NCBI GenBank assembly: GCA_012295225.1
Contig: WMKK01000017.1
Coordinates: 62,001 to 126,000 of the forward strand
Direction of reading: 5' to 3'
Length of the DNA: 64,000 nt
From: Ostreococcus mediterraneus
Lineage: Eukaryota; Chlorophyta; Mamiellophyceae; Mamiellales; Bathycoccaceae
A program made the translations under genes and the position numbers. Under the pieces are notes generated by a model. The model saw only the letters and a program-made list of their open reading frames with translations, was not told where the DNA came from and ran no database searches. Shown here piece after piece: positions 19,960 to 28,656 of this stretch. The first letter of the stretch is position 1. Each line of letters starts with the position of its first letter.

Positions 19960-20121
19960 CAAGCATGTCGTCGAGTGCTAATTGAAAATGCTTTTGGTCG
20001 CGTCAAGACGATTTGGAAGCGTATGCGCGTGCCAATAGCTATCTCCAAGCTGAAATCTGTGCATCAAGAGTGGCCAATAATATTTTTCCTAGCGCTAGAT
20101 TTACAAGCTCCGCTAAGGTAG
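19960..20121 (+). pseudogene. C-terminal fragment of a DDE (PIF/Harbinger-type) transposase
   Basis: About 53 codons ending in a TAG read CRRVLIENAFGRVKTIWKRM and continue to LDLQAPLR. The R-x-x-IE-x-AFGR-x-K core is the signature of the last catalytic segment of DDE_Tnp_4 (HARBI1-like) transposases, where the Glu is the third acidic residue. The rest of the transposase is absent: upstream the frame runs into the duplicated tRNA leader. It is a truncated remnant of a plain DNA transposon. The stop overlaps the end of the convergent XPG-SWIM gene. Confidence 0.65.
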
Positions 20122-22218
20122 ATTCCGCGCCCTGCACGACTCTGTAACCTTGTGTAAAGTACATTTATGATTGTTTTCTTCTTCGTATACGTCAAAATAC
20201 TCCTTGAGAAGTGTTGATGGCTTATTTCGTGACCACATCGCGAGTATATCAGGTGCAACTTCAGGCAGCTCCAAATCACCGTCACCGCGCGTGTTCACAG
20301 TGCACCGTCGCTTCGCGCGCCCGACTTCGAATCTATTAAAGTCATTGTTGTCGAGAGGAACTTTGCGATTCACCGGATCTCCTTCGCCGCTCGTGCCAAA
20401 CCACTCACTTTCGAGCGACGTGCATGGGTCAACTGGTCTTTGCAACTTGGCAAAAAACCAGAGCGCTGCGACGACGTGTATACACCCTCCAAAGTGTCCG
20501 CCCGCTCCCGCCTTACACGCGCACGTCCCACGCTCAACACTGACGACATGGTCCTGAACATGCTCATTGCTTTCTTCGTCGATACCTCCATACTTACATA
20601 ACATGCAGACAGTGACGGCATAACGCTCTGCTTTGAGTGATGCCGGAATACCAACTTGGAACCACAATCGAAAGTGAGTTTGCATCCAAGGATGCTCAAC
20701 GTTCGCAAAACGAATCGGAAGGGTNGTCCGCGCGTGTATTCGTGCGTATCCTTGTCGATATGCTTTGGATCGCACCGGGTCGTTGTAAACGGACATTCCT
20801 GCAAGCCACGTCGTGATGATGTCCTCACCCATGAGTGGTGACGTCTCGCGGAAGAGCTCAACGTCAGCGCTCCACGCTTCATCATCCATTGGTGCGTTCA
20901 AGTCGGGATCTAGCTCAGGGAATTGCGTCGCCGGAAGATGAAAATGGTGAACCAAGTATGTATGAAGACTTTTACCTTCCGGATCCTGGACGTCGACGTC
21001 GACGTCGATATCTAGCTGCTCGTACCGCCGCTCAAGTTCAATCCTCCCTATGACCTCTGAGATGATGTCATCTTTGTCCCGTATATCCTGGCATCCGCGG
21101 CGTCGGTCGTTCCGACGCACGTTCAGCCACCGTAACAAATCCGCTTTTGAGTTGTCCTCAACTCTCTTTTCCGGCAAAACGGCGCCTTTGACGAGATACT
21201 TCGGGATTCGTCTCGCTTGCGTTTCACCATTTCTAAAAAGGGCAGCCACTGGAACGAGTTCAACGGGCTTGTGAGTATCCGCGTCCCGCAAACCTAAAGC
21301 AAATTCTTCGTTTTCTGAGTGATTTGCGCTCAATANGGTGTTGTCATTCAGCCAGCGTCTCTCCTTTGTCCGTATATCGTACACGACCGCTCGTTCAAAA
21401 CCGGCCATGCCTTCTTCAAGTTTGCAAATTTGCGTGTCCTCATCGCTCGCAGCGACGACCTCCTTCAACACGAGATACTTCACAAAAGAGCGTATATTTA
21501 CAGTCCCTGCACTTCGTATGCAAGCTACAATTGCATCGAAAGCTGTTTGGGGTCCAAGTCCGGGCACTTTCCCGTCCCTGTAATCACACCCGCTTGCCAC
21601 CGCCCACAAGCGCACAGCGGCGTCACCGTGCACGCACATGAGCTCCACGACTGTGTTCACCGCGTTCATGTCTACCGGCATCCNCACGTTATTTCTATTG
21701 AAAACGTTACACTTTAACGTCGAGACGCCCCAAGACACCTTATGAACGACGTTGGCGCACCCAAGCACCACCGCATCTGTGTCCTCCGTCAAAACAAAAT
21801 CAACGAGACCACTGGACTCCATGAACTTCAACTGGTGATCTGATTCGTTTGGCGCCACGACGTACACGAATCCACGCTCGCGCACTTCATTCAATATCCG
21901 AGGCAAATAACACCGTTCGTATTTTTCCCCTATCGCGCCTGCTCGCTTCGCGTGCGTCTCCTTCTTGTGTGTTGTTCTCGCCCCGTCAAAAACAAGTACT
22001 GGGAACACTGCTGCATTCACGAGCTTCGTAGCGCGCGAAATGACTGTATCTACAGCCGAATCCAGCCTATCCTGAACAGAACCAGTTTTGCGCATCGCCC
22101 ACCCTTGGTGAATCCATATGTTTGCGTCTACCCCCGCTTTTGCGTTCGCGAACNCGCCGACGATGGTTGAGCGGACGACCGCATCGTCGAACGCTTTCCA
22201 CCCTGCGTCGACGCCCAT
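20113..22218 (-). CDS. XPG/FEN1-like nuclease with SWIM zinc finger
   Basis: About 700 residues from the ATG at 22218 (MGVDAGWKAFDD), which matches where FEN1/XPG proteins start; an earlier in-frame ATG at 22236 is less likely. The N domain includes VDANIWIHQG. The XPG-I segment has NESDHQLKFMESSGLVDFV and TEDTDAVVLG with the acidic metal ligands kept. The H2TH segment is ASGCDYRDGKVPGLGPQTA. The C-terminal region carries a SWIM finger: CAC, then CIH (near residue 615). In FEN1 relatives this core cuts DNA flaps or bubbles; SWIM fingers are common in Mutator-type transposases. Ns at 20725, 21336, 21684 and 22154 fall in the frame. It sits tail to tail with a transposase fragment, so a mobile-element origin is likely. 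Confidence 0.75.
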   Translation of the reverse strand: MGVDAGWKAFDDAVVRSTIVGXFANAKAGVDANIWIHQGWAMRKTGSVQDRLDSAVDTVISRATKLVNAAVFPVLVFDGARTTHKKETHAKRAGAIGEKYERCYLPRILNEVRERGFVYVVAPNESDHQLKFMESSGLVDFVLTEDTDAVVLGCANVVHKVSWGVSTLKCNVFNRNNVXMPVDMNAVNTVVELMCVHGDAAVRLWAVASGCDYRDGKVPGLGPQTAFDAIVACIRSAGTVNIRSFVKYLVLKEVVAASDEDTQICKLEEGMAGFERAVVYDIRTKERRWLNDNTXLSANHSENEEFALGLRDADTHKPVELVPVAALFRNGETQARRIPKYLVKGAVLPEKRVEDNSKADLLRWLNVRRNDRRRGCQDIRDKDDIISEVIGRIELERRYEQLDIDVDVDVQDPEGKSLHTYLVHHFHLPATQFPELDPDLNAPMDDEAWSADVELFRETSPLMGEDIITTWLAGMSVYNDPVRSKAYRQGYARIHARXTLPIRFANVEHPWMQTHFRLWFQVGIPASLKAERYAVTVCMLCKYGGIDEESNEHVQDHVVSVERGTCACKAGAGGHFGGCIHVVAALWFFAKLQRPVDPCTSLESEWFGTSGEGDPVNRKVPLDNNDFNRFEVGRAKRRCTVNTRGDGDLELPEVAPDILAMWSRNKPSTLLKEYFDVYEEENNHKCTLHKVTESCRARNLP

Positions 22219-22640
22219 ACGCANCAAAATTTGCAAACACGGCTATAATTCGATCACAAACACATTCATCCACGCGTTTCTCTGCCTCGCAGACACGCGA
22301 CGCGCGCGCGCGCCGCGACAGACGCGTGAAAGTGGCGCTCGTGTGCGNCGCGCCGCGCGAGTTCAAAAAAAGGACAAATGGGCGACCAATCCGAGGTGTG
22401 CGTCGACAGTGGGTCGTGACGAGTCATGATTGGTCAACTTAAATACGTAAAATGATAGGAAAACCTTAGTGCAATGGGTCTATACCAACAGTTGGTACTA
22501 TTATTCACTACCGGTACACGACGTGGATACGTGTACTGCCATGCAAAAAACAAACTATATATGCATCTTCGTAGTATTCACCACGAGCAGGTTCTATATT
22601 ATGTATAGCGCGAGTGAACGCGCCAGCCGTTGCCAATTGG
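22219..22640. other. AT-rich intergenic island
   Basis: The upstream side of the XPG-SWIM gene. It has Ns at 22224 and 22348 and a TGATTGGTC box near 22428. From 22440 it is AT-rich with no coding frame that looks real. Confidence 0.45.
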
Positions 22641-22642
22641 GT

Positions 22643-22729
22643 TGGCAGGCAGCTATTCTACCACTAGACCACGAGCGCGCGTGGGGTATGCTTCTGCGCT
22701 CGCCGGGAATCGAACCCGGGTCTGCTGCG
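22643..22729 (-). tRNA. Permuted tRNA-Gly(GCC)
   Basis: On the minus strand the tRNA 3' half (22695-22729) comes first and the 5' half (22643-22678) second, separated by 16 nt (22679-22694). The 5' half reads GCGCTCG TG GTCT AGTGGTA GAAT A GCTGC CTGCCA, giving acceptor strand, D arm and anticodon GCC. The 3' half reads C GCAGC AGACC, then the T arm around GGTTCGATT and acceptor strand CGAGCGC plus discriminator A. Acceptor (GCGCTCG/CGAGCGC) and anticodon (GCTGC/GCAGC) stems pair perfectly when the halves are rejoined between positions 37 and 38, for 71 nt in total. CCA is not encoded. Permuted tRNAs, processed through a circular intermediate, are known from red algae and Mamiellophyceae. Confidence 0.92.
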
Positions 22730-22805
22730 AACTGCATATAGTCGTATATATATGGTGAAAGGTCTAAGTCGGCGTTCACCCGGAATCGTAAGAGGTTACC
22801 TGGCA

Positions 22806-22819
22806 AAAGTTATGGGTAT
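22806..22819 (-). promoter_or_regulatory. ATACCCATAACTTT element upstream of tRNA-Gly
   Basis: It lies about 75 bp upstream of the permuted tRNA in gene orientation and is continuous with TTAATT. A 20-base match extends to the copy upstream of 5S rRNA (4930-4949). The partial tRNA duplicate at 19849-19959 stops just short of it. Confidence 0.45.
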
Positions 22820-22834
22820 AATTAATCTCCCCAG

Positions 22835-22885
22835 TCGTCGTACACGTCGTCGTCGTACACGTCGTCGTCGTCGTACACGTCGGTA
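22835..22885. repeat. GTCGTCGTACAC-type tandem repeat
   Basis: Three irregular units of (GTC)n plus GTACAC between the tRNA-Gly leader and the pseudouridine synthase gene. Confidence 0.7.
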
Positions 22886-22976
22886 CTCGGCACGGTATTG
22901 GTATATCAGGTTGTATACGTACTACAGTACAGTATTCATTTTTTGTCCCAACCCAACTGGCAACCAATAATAATGT

Positions 22977-24263
22977 TCATTTCGTTTCGATTCCGACGAC
23001 GCCGACGGCGGCGCACGCCCGGGTGAAGTCGCGCGGCGGCGGCGCGACTATGCTCACCGGAGGAATCCCCTCTGTAGTGGTGCTTTTTAAAAATGTCAAC
23101 GTGTGTGCGTGAAGGGCGTGGCGGGAAATGAGCGAGTTGTCATCCTGACCATCGTCGCGGTAGCCGTAGGCGTCGTCGCCGACGATGGGCCACCCGACCG
23201 CGGCGAGGTGCGCGCGTATTTGATGCGTTCGGCCGGTACGCGGTCGAGCTTCGATGAGCGCATACGATCCATTGCGGTGAAGTATGCGCCAGTCCGTTTC
23301 AGCGGGCATGACTTTAACTAAAGCCGCTTCGTCGTCGTTCAAAACGCATCGAACCTTCGCGCGACCCGCAAAGTCGGCGGCGGCATCCTTCACGAGCGGG
23401 TAATCGATGGTGCCCTGCTGCTGCTCGTACTGCTGCTCGTGCTGCTGCTGATTCGCATTCGTCGTCGTCCTTTTGCATAGCGCCAGATACGTTTTGCGTA
23501 CGCGCCGCCCCTCAAACGCGCTCTGCATGACTCGCGCCGCCTCCTTCGTCTTCGCCACGACAAACACCCCAGACGTTTCGTAATCGAGTCGATGCACCAC
23601 GAACGGCGTGGTTGACGACAACGGCACGTTATTATGATACTTTCGTGTCCAATACGCAACCACTCGAGACGCCATACTTTCGTCTGAGATGCGATTCTGC
23701 GGCGTCGACGCCACGCCCGCGAGTTTATTCACCGCCACCGTCCCGCGCTCTTCGTCTTCATACAAAATTTCCAACTCCTCCAACGCGCGCGCGCTGACGC
23801 CTAATCCCATCGGAGTCTCTTTCACTTCAGTTCGTATCGTGCGCACGACGATATCGAACGGCACGCCGAGTGCGCGGCTCACGCGCCGCGCCGACGGCTC
23901 CTTACTTCCCGCGCTCGCGTCCCAACCGAACCGCGCCGCGCACACCTCATACACCCTCGATCGCGCGCCGTGCCGCCGAAGCACGGACTGCCTGATAATA
24001 TCAGAATCGCCGCACCTCTCGAACGCATCGCTGTCGTCATCCAGCGCGTCGGGCGCGCACAGCGAGAGATGTTTCACGCGCTGCTTGGCATTCAAAACCT
24101 CTCCACAGCACGGACACGACGACGACGACGAGGACGGTGGCGCGCGACGCGCGGGCGCGGGCGGACGACGCGAAGGACCGTCGCGGTGACCGCTGGCGCG
24201 CGCCGCGCACGACGACCGCGGCGACCGCGGCGACGGCGACCACGACGCAAAGGCGCGCGTCAT
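22977..24263 (-). CDS. RluA-family RNA pseudouridine synthase
   Basis: It converts uridine to pseudouridine in RNA. The ATG at 24263 (MTRAFASWSP) gives 428 residues and an Arg/Ser/Ala leader that could target an organelle. The upstream ATG at 24323 would overlap the start of the divergent gene. A CPCCGE plus HLSLC zinc-finger-like motif lies near residues 49-70. The catalytic motif HRLDYETSGVFVVAK is near 222, with the Asp in place. The motifs RTGRTHQIRAHLAAVGWPI and GDDAYGY, typical of RluA enzymes, follow. Gln-rich runs (about residues 280-300) interrupt the domain. The RNA target is not shown by sequence. Confidence 0.88.
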   Translation of the reverse strand: MTRAFASWSPSPRSPRSSCAARASGHRDGPSRRPPAPARRAPPSSSSSSCPCCGEVLNAKQRVKHLSLCAPDALDDDSDAFERCGDSDIIRQSVLRRHGARSRVYEVCAARFGWDASAGSKEPSARRVSRALGVPFDIVVRTIRTEVKETPMGLGVSARALEELEILYEDEERGTVAVNKLAGVASTPQNRISDESMASRVVAYWTRKYHNNVPLSSTTPFVVHRLDYETSGVFVVAKTKEAARVMQSAFEGRRVRKTYLALCKRTTTNANQQQHEQQYEQQQGTIDYPLVKDAAADFAGRAKVRCVLNDDEAALVKVMPAETDWRILHRNGSYALIEARPRTGRTHQIRAHLAAVGWPIVGDDAYGYRDDGQDDNSLISRHALHAHTLTFLKSTTTEGIPPVSIVAPPPRDFTRACAAVGVVGIETK

Positions 24264-24295
24264 AGTAAAGTGACGCTTCACTTTTTGACGCACCC

Positions 24296-25885
24296 ATGAC
24301 GACGACGACGACGACGCTGTCATCGCGCGTCACGTTTCGCGACGCCGCCGGACACCGCGGACAACGACATGGACATCGTCGCCGCCTCTCGACGCACCGC
24401 ACCGTCACCGTAGTCGTCGCGCGCGCCGGGAAGACGAGGACGATGAAGTCGTCGTCCCAGAATGCCATGGTGGACTTTCTTCCGGGCACGTTAATGTCGC
24501 GCTTGGTGAACCCACGCGCGGCGACGATCGACTGGCGGGCGCTGATAGCGTTGGCGGATAAAGTGAACGATTCGTCGCAAGATTTGAAGACGCAACCGAC
24601 GCTGGGTTTGATTCGTGGGGAGCTGAAGATGGCGGGCGGACGCGAGGATGTCTTGGCGGAGCGCGCGCAAGGGTACAAAGAGTACGTGCTACAGCGCACG
24701 CTCGGGATGAAAGCGGCGCTGACGCTGGCGACGAATGTTGCAACAAAAGATCCGAAGCGACGGTGTGCGATTGGGCGCGCGTTGGCGGATCCTAGGAATG
24801 AGAGGTCGCTGTTCGCGTTGTTCGCGAAGCGGGCGACGGGCGAGGGCGTGGACGTCTTTGTCGACGGTTTGGCGCAGGATTTGGTTGAAATCGATCGCGA
24901 ATTAAGCGCGGATGATTTGGCGACGACGAAAAATTGGTATGGAGCGGATGTTGGGCAGACGCATTTTGATTACGTGGAAAATCAGGTGGATAAGGCGATC
25001 GAACGAGCGACGCGCGCCGTCGCGGATGGCGCGGCGGCGGGCGCGGTGACCGTCGTGCCGTTGTTAGTGCCATCGGTGGATACCCCAAAGCTCGCGGGCG
25101 ATGCCATCAACAATAGCAGCAGAAGTCATGGTGCGAGTAGTCGGGATGGTGCTGCTGACAGTACCACAGGAGGTCCATCAGACGGCGACGACGACGGCGA
25201 CGACTTTATGTTTGGTAAAAAGTCCAAAAAGAAGTCCAAGGCGAAGAAAAGCTCAGCGTCGACGGCGGCGGGGGCGCTCGTCATGGATCCGTCAACCATG
25301 CTCCCACAGTTCGCCGCCGATGCGTTGAAGCAAATGACTGCGAAATTTGGCTCCAGTGAGCCGGCGTTTCCTGAAGTCGAAGCCTGGGGCCAATCGACGT
25401 CGTCTGAAGCCTCCGCCGCGGTTTTAGCCTTAATCGCGCGCACGCCGTCGAATTGTGCCATCATTCTTCCCAGTGCGCTTTTAAAAGCGACGCTAACGTT
25501 TGATAACGCCGTGGCAAACTCGCGCGGCGCCAAAGCATTCGCCGTGGAAGAAGTCGCTGAAAGTGACTGGCGGGCGAATAATCCCGACGTCTCCGCCGCG
25601 TTGTGGATATCGTTCGACCCGAACCCGATCGAAGGCGACTGGCGTGCCCCTCATTTCGCACGAGCGTTGGAGAATTGTCAAGCCAATGGTGATGAACAGC
25701 CATTAATACCAATTGTCCTCGCGTCAGTGGCGTTGATTGCCGAAGCGCCGTCGTGCGACGCCATCGAAGGCCCGCCGGGCGCCGTCGCCACCGCCGCCGG
25801 CGCGTCGGCGCGCGCGCACGGACGCGTCGCGTGCGCCTCGCCAGCCTCGGCGACATCGCAGCCACCGTCAACCCTAAAAGTGTAG
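24296..25885 (+). CDS. Unknown protein with plastid-type leader
   Basis: A 529-residue single-exon protein. The first 50 residues are Thr/Arg/Ser-rich without acidic residues, like a transit peptide. Residues 55-250 are helical and begin with DFLPGTLMSRLVNP. The middle (about 275-320) has an acidic patch, then a Lys/Ser basic patch (GKKSKKKSKAKK). The C-terminal part has mixed alpha/beta character up to about residue 480, then an Ala/Pro/Ser low-complexity tail. I do not recognise the family. The start lies 32 bp from the divergent pseudouridine synthase start, so the two probably share a promoter. Confidence 0.65.
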   Translation: MTTTTTTLSSRVTFRDAAGHRGQRHGHRRRLSTHRTVTVVVARAGKTRTMKSSSQNAMVDFLPGTLMSRLVNPRAATIDWRALIALADKVNDSSQDLKTQPTLGLIRGELKMAGGREDVLAERAQGYKEYVLQRTLGMKAALTLATNVATKDPKRRCAIGRALADPRNERSLFALFAKRATGEGVDVFVDGLAQDLVEIDRELSADDLATTKNWYGADVGQTHFDYVENQVDKAIERATRAVADGAAAGAVTVVPLLVPSVDTPKLAGDAINNSSRSHGASSRDGAADSTTGGPSDGDDDGDDFMFGKKSKKKSKAKKSSASTAAGALVMDPSTMLPQFAADALKQMTAKFGSSEPAFPEVEAWGQSTSSEASAAVLALIARTPSNCAIILPSALLKATLTFDNAVANSRGAKAFAVEEVAESDWRANNPDVSAALWISFDPNPIEGDWRAPHFARALENCQANGDEQPLIPIVLASVALIAEAPSCDAIEGPPGAVATAAGASARAHGRVACASPASATSQPPSTLKV

Positions 25886-26244
25886 TAGTCGTAGAAGACG
25901 GTAAGAGCACGTGTTTTTCATAAAAGTTACCCGTCCTTCACAAACTCGGGCCCGAGTTATCACCAAGTTACTAACATTAATAACTCGTCGATGAACTCAA
26001 GACGCGTGTGTCCCTAAACGCTCCCGTATAATTATAGACTTTTGTAGACGTCGCCGGACGCTGTGATGCAATCACAGACGTCGCGAACGCTCGACGTCCA
26101 TGTCAGTATTTGGACACTCGGCGTGAAATCACACCTGTCGCCCGAATACGTGCGCCAACACCCTCGCCCGAATACGTGCACACGTCGCGCGCGGTGACGG
26201 AACGAAAGCGCACGCGCAGAGGACGACGTGCCTGATCGCGCGCG
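25886..26244. other. Intergenic region with 16-bp perfect palindrome
   Basis: It holds the perfect palindrome AACTCGGGCCCGAGTT at 25943-25958, 58 bp after the stop of the preceding gene, in an otherwise AT-richer stretch. The palindrome could act in 3' end formation. No gene seen. Confidence 0.5.
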
Positions 26245-28335
26245 ATGGACGCGCACGCGATGCGGCACGCGACGGGGACGTACGGCGCGACGCCGCCGAG
26301 CGAGGCGCGGACGGCGCACGCGCGCGCGGACGAGGAGACATCGAACAGCACGCGATTCGATGGGTGGTGGACGACGCCTCGCGGTGGCGCACGCCGCCGC
26401 GCGGTGGTAGCGATAGGCGGCGTCAGTGCGGTCGCGGCACTGGCGTTGTTTGGCGCGCACGAGGGCGGATATCCGCGAGGCGGGTGGTTGGGGACGGAGA
26501 CGACGACGACGCGCGCGCGCGCGCGCGGAGCGTGGAGCGCGCCGTCGGCGGGGTTCACGCCTCCGTTTGAACTTCCGGAGGATTTGCACGCGGCGATCGC
26601 GGCGTTGGGGGATGAGCCGACGATGGGGATTGAGGCGAACGTGGACTCGTACAAGGGCGTGGAGGAGCTCGAGGGCGGGGGGTACGTGGTTGAGGTCGAG
26701 GGCGGGCTGAACGCGACGCTGAGGCGGTTGCAGACGTACATGCTTTTGAATCGACAAAAGGATGCTGAAAACGAACGTTGCGAGGCGGAGAAGGAATACA
26801 TGGGTCAAGCGGCGTATGATGAAGGCGCCACCAGTCCGCTGAAAGTTAACGCGTCCGAGTACGCGGGTAAGCTCTCGGCTGAGATTGCGCAGGACAAAAC
26901 CGTCGCCGCGGAGCACGAGCACATCTTGCAGGCGCGAGCGGCGGCGCGACTCGGAAAGAATAACGCTGGTACAAATTTTGCGGGCGTTGTCAGTGGTACT
27001 AGCGCGGTGAATACCGAGGTGAGTAACTCCAAAGTTATAAACACCGAATACTGCTGGAAGGACTCTTACGGTCGCGGCGTCGGCGTCACGCCGTCTCACT
27101 GTCCCTCCCACAAGGAAACTCTCGCCGGAGGCATCATATGCTACGATAAGTGCCACAATTTTGGATCTAACTGGTACCGATTCGGCTATGACTGTCATCA
27201 AAGCTGTAACTCTGGATGGGACGATCACGGACTTCTCTGTCATAAGGCAAACTGGGGTCGCGGCGTGGGTGAGGCGCGCTGCGAATGGCAGGAATGGTGG
27301 GCCGCCGCAGATCTCGGAGAATCTAGGTCGACTCAACCGACGCATCAGCGAAAATTGCTCGGCGGCGTCGTGCACGCTGTCGTGCAGGCTGTGCGCAAGA
27401 CCAAGCTCGTGTGCGGTGGAAGCCTCTGCTCACGCGTCGGTAAGCAAGACTGCTTGGGCCTTTGCTACCCGCCGTGTCCTTCTTCCAACCCGAATTGGAT
27501 CGGTTGCAATCTCTGCGGCGCATCGTGCTCCAGTTACGCGGGAGGCATCGCGCCGAGCTGCATGAAGGGTGTCAAGGTTTCCCCTGGTATGGAGTGGGCG
27601 ACGTGCCCACCTGGATGGGACTTCGACGCGGGCTTATGCTACCAGCCTTGTCGAAAAGGGTTCACTGGCGTTGGACCAGTGTGCTGGGGCGACGCTCCGA
27701 TTGTGAACGGCAAGAAATGGGTACACTGCGGTATGGGCGCTGCCTCAGACTCAGCCGCTTGCGCTACGGCGACCACCGATCAAATTCTTGGTCCACTCGA
27801 AATCGTCGCGTTCGCCGCGACGGCGGGCACGAGTAGCACCGCGACGGCGGCGGCAAAGGCTTCCAAGAAGGCTGGACTGAAAAACGCTGCGACGCAGCTT
27901 AAGAAGCACGCGAAAGATGTGGCTAAAGACCCTCAATCGGGACCCAGTTTCATTAACGCATGCGATGATCTCATCAACGCCGAGTCAGACACAGATAAAG
28001 CTCGCGCCGCTATGGCTCTCATTTCCATCGCCGATCCGACGGGCGTCACGAGCACCATCTCAGCCTATACCTACGACACTTGCGACAAGATTCAAGACAC
28101 AAGCTCGACTGTTTTCGTCAGGCCCACGGACTGGGCCTCATGCAATATGGCAGTTGACTGGTGGTGGAGCGGTAACGCCTGCTACGAGGCATGTTACAAC
28201 ACACAAACGCAGTGCGGCAACCACGTCGGCCGCAACGGGGACGGCTCGTGCGCGTACCAATCCAGAGTCTGCGCCCGTCCGAACCATCAGTGCGTTGGAC
28301 AAGGCGCTAATAAGGCGTTCGTGAGTACATGTTAA
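26245..28335 (+). CDS. Cys-rich single-pass membrane or secreted protein
   Basis: A 696-residue protein with an Arg-rich N-terminal region (about 1-52) and one hydrophobic segment (RAVVAIGGVSAVAALALFGA, about 51-71), as in a type II anchor. A coiled segment follows (to about 260). Then come Cys-rich modules of the form CPPGWDFDAGLCYQPC with KGFTGVGPVCWG, also seen as GWDDHGLLCH and YCWKDSYGRGVGVTP. Such GW-x-x-x-G-x-LCY modules occur in surface proteins of several protist groups. An Ala/Lys-rich helical insert (about 520-560) and more paired cysteines end the protein. A surface or adhesive role is a guess. Confidence 0.7.
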   Translation: MDAHAMRHATGTYGATPPSEARTAHARADEETSNSTRFDGWWTTPRGGARRRAVVAIGGVSAVAALALFGAHEGGYPRGGWLGTETTTTRARARGAWSAPSAGFTPPFELPEDLHAAIAALGDEPTMGIEANVDSYKGVEELEGGGYVVEVEGGLNATLRRLQTYMLLNRQKDAENERCEAEKEYMGQAAYDEGATSPLKVNASEYAGKLSAEIAQDKTVAAEHEHILQARAAARLGKNNAGTNFAGVVSGTSAVNTEVSNSKVINTEYCWKDSYGRGVGVTPSHCPSHKETLAGGIICYDKCHNFGSNWYRFGYDCHQSCNSGWDDHGLLCHKANWGRGVGEARCEWQEWWAAADLGESRSTQPTHQRKLLGGVVHAVVQAVRKTKLVCGGSLCSRVGKQDCLGLCYPPCPSSNPNWIGCNLCGASCSSYAGGIAPSCMKGVKVSPGMEWATCPPGWDFDAGLCYQPCRKGFTGVGPVCWGDAPIVNGKKWVHCGMGAASDSAACATATTDQILGPLEIVAFAATAGTSSTATAAAKASKKAGLKNAATQLKKHAKDVAKDPQSGPSFINACDDLINAESDTDKARAAMALISIADPTGVTSTISAYTYDTCDKIQDTSSTVFVRPTDWASCNMAVDWWWSGNACYEACYNTQTQCGNHVGRNGDGSCAYQSRVCARPNHQCVGQGANKAFVSTC

Positions 28336-28656
28336 ACATAAATATAAATAATGCGCGTCCTCGCCGCATCCTGAAGTGCGTGTGAGCGATTTTTGAAATT
28401 CCATTTTTGACATTTTTGGAATTCCACTTTTGAGCGCGTACGCGAACACCACCTCGCGTCGAGGCGCGCACGTCGCGCGCAACTGTGCCTCCGTCGCGAA
28501 CACACCCATCGGCGCTGATGTATTCGCGCGCCGCGCGCGGGACATCTCGCGCCATCGTCCCCGACGTCGACATCGCGTGACCATTCATTTCATAATTCAC
28601 GCACCGGTAAAGACGCTCCAGTCGCGTCCTCACACCTCGACTCGCGTCGCCGCGTC
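28336..28656. other. Intergenic region, direct repeats only
   Basis: Positions 28390-28436 hold two imperfect copies of AATTCCAYTTTTGA in an AT-rich 3' flank. The remainder is GC-rich upstream sequence of the dCMP deaminase gene. No gene seen. Confidence 0.5.

Noticed and set aside
19702-20121. The whole 139-codon plus-strand frame as a gene
   Set aside because: Its first two thirds read through repeat sequence and the antisense tRNA duplicate; only the last 53 codons show transposase similarity.
26032-27375. A 447-codon frame on the minus strand
   Set aside because: Antisense to the Cys-rich membrane protein; composition is Arg-rich low complexity and there is no motif.
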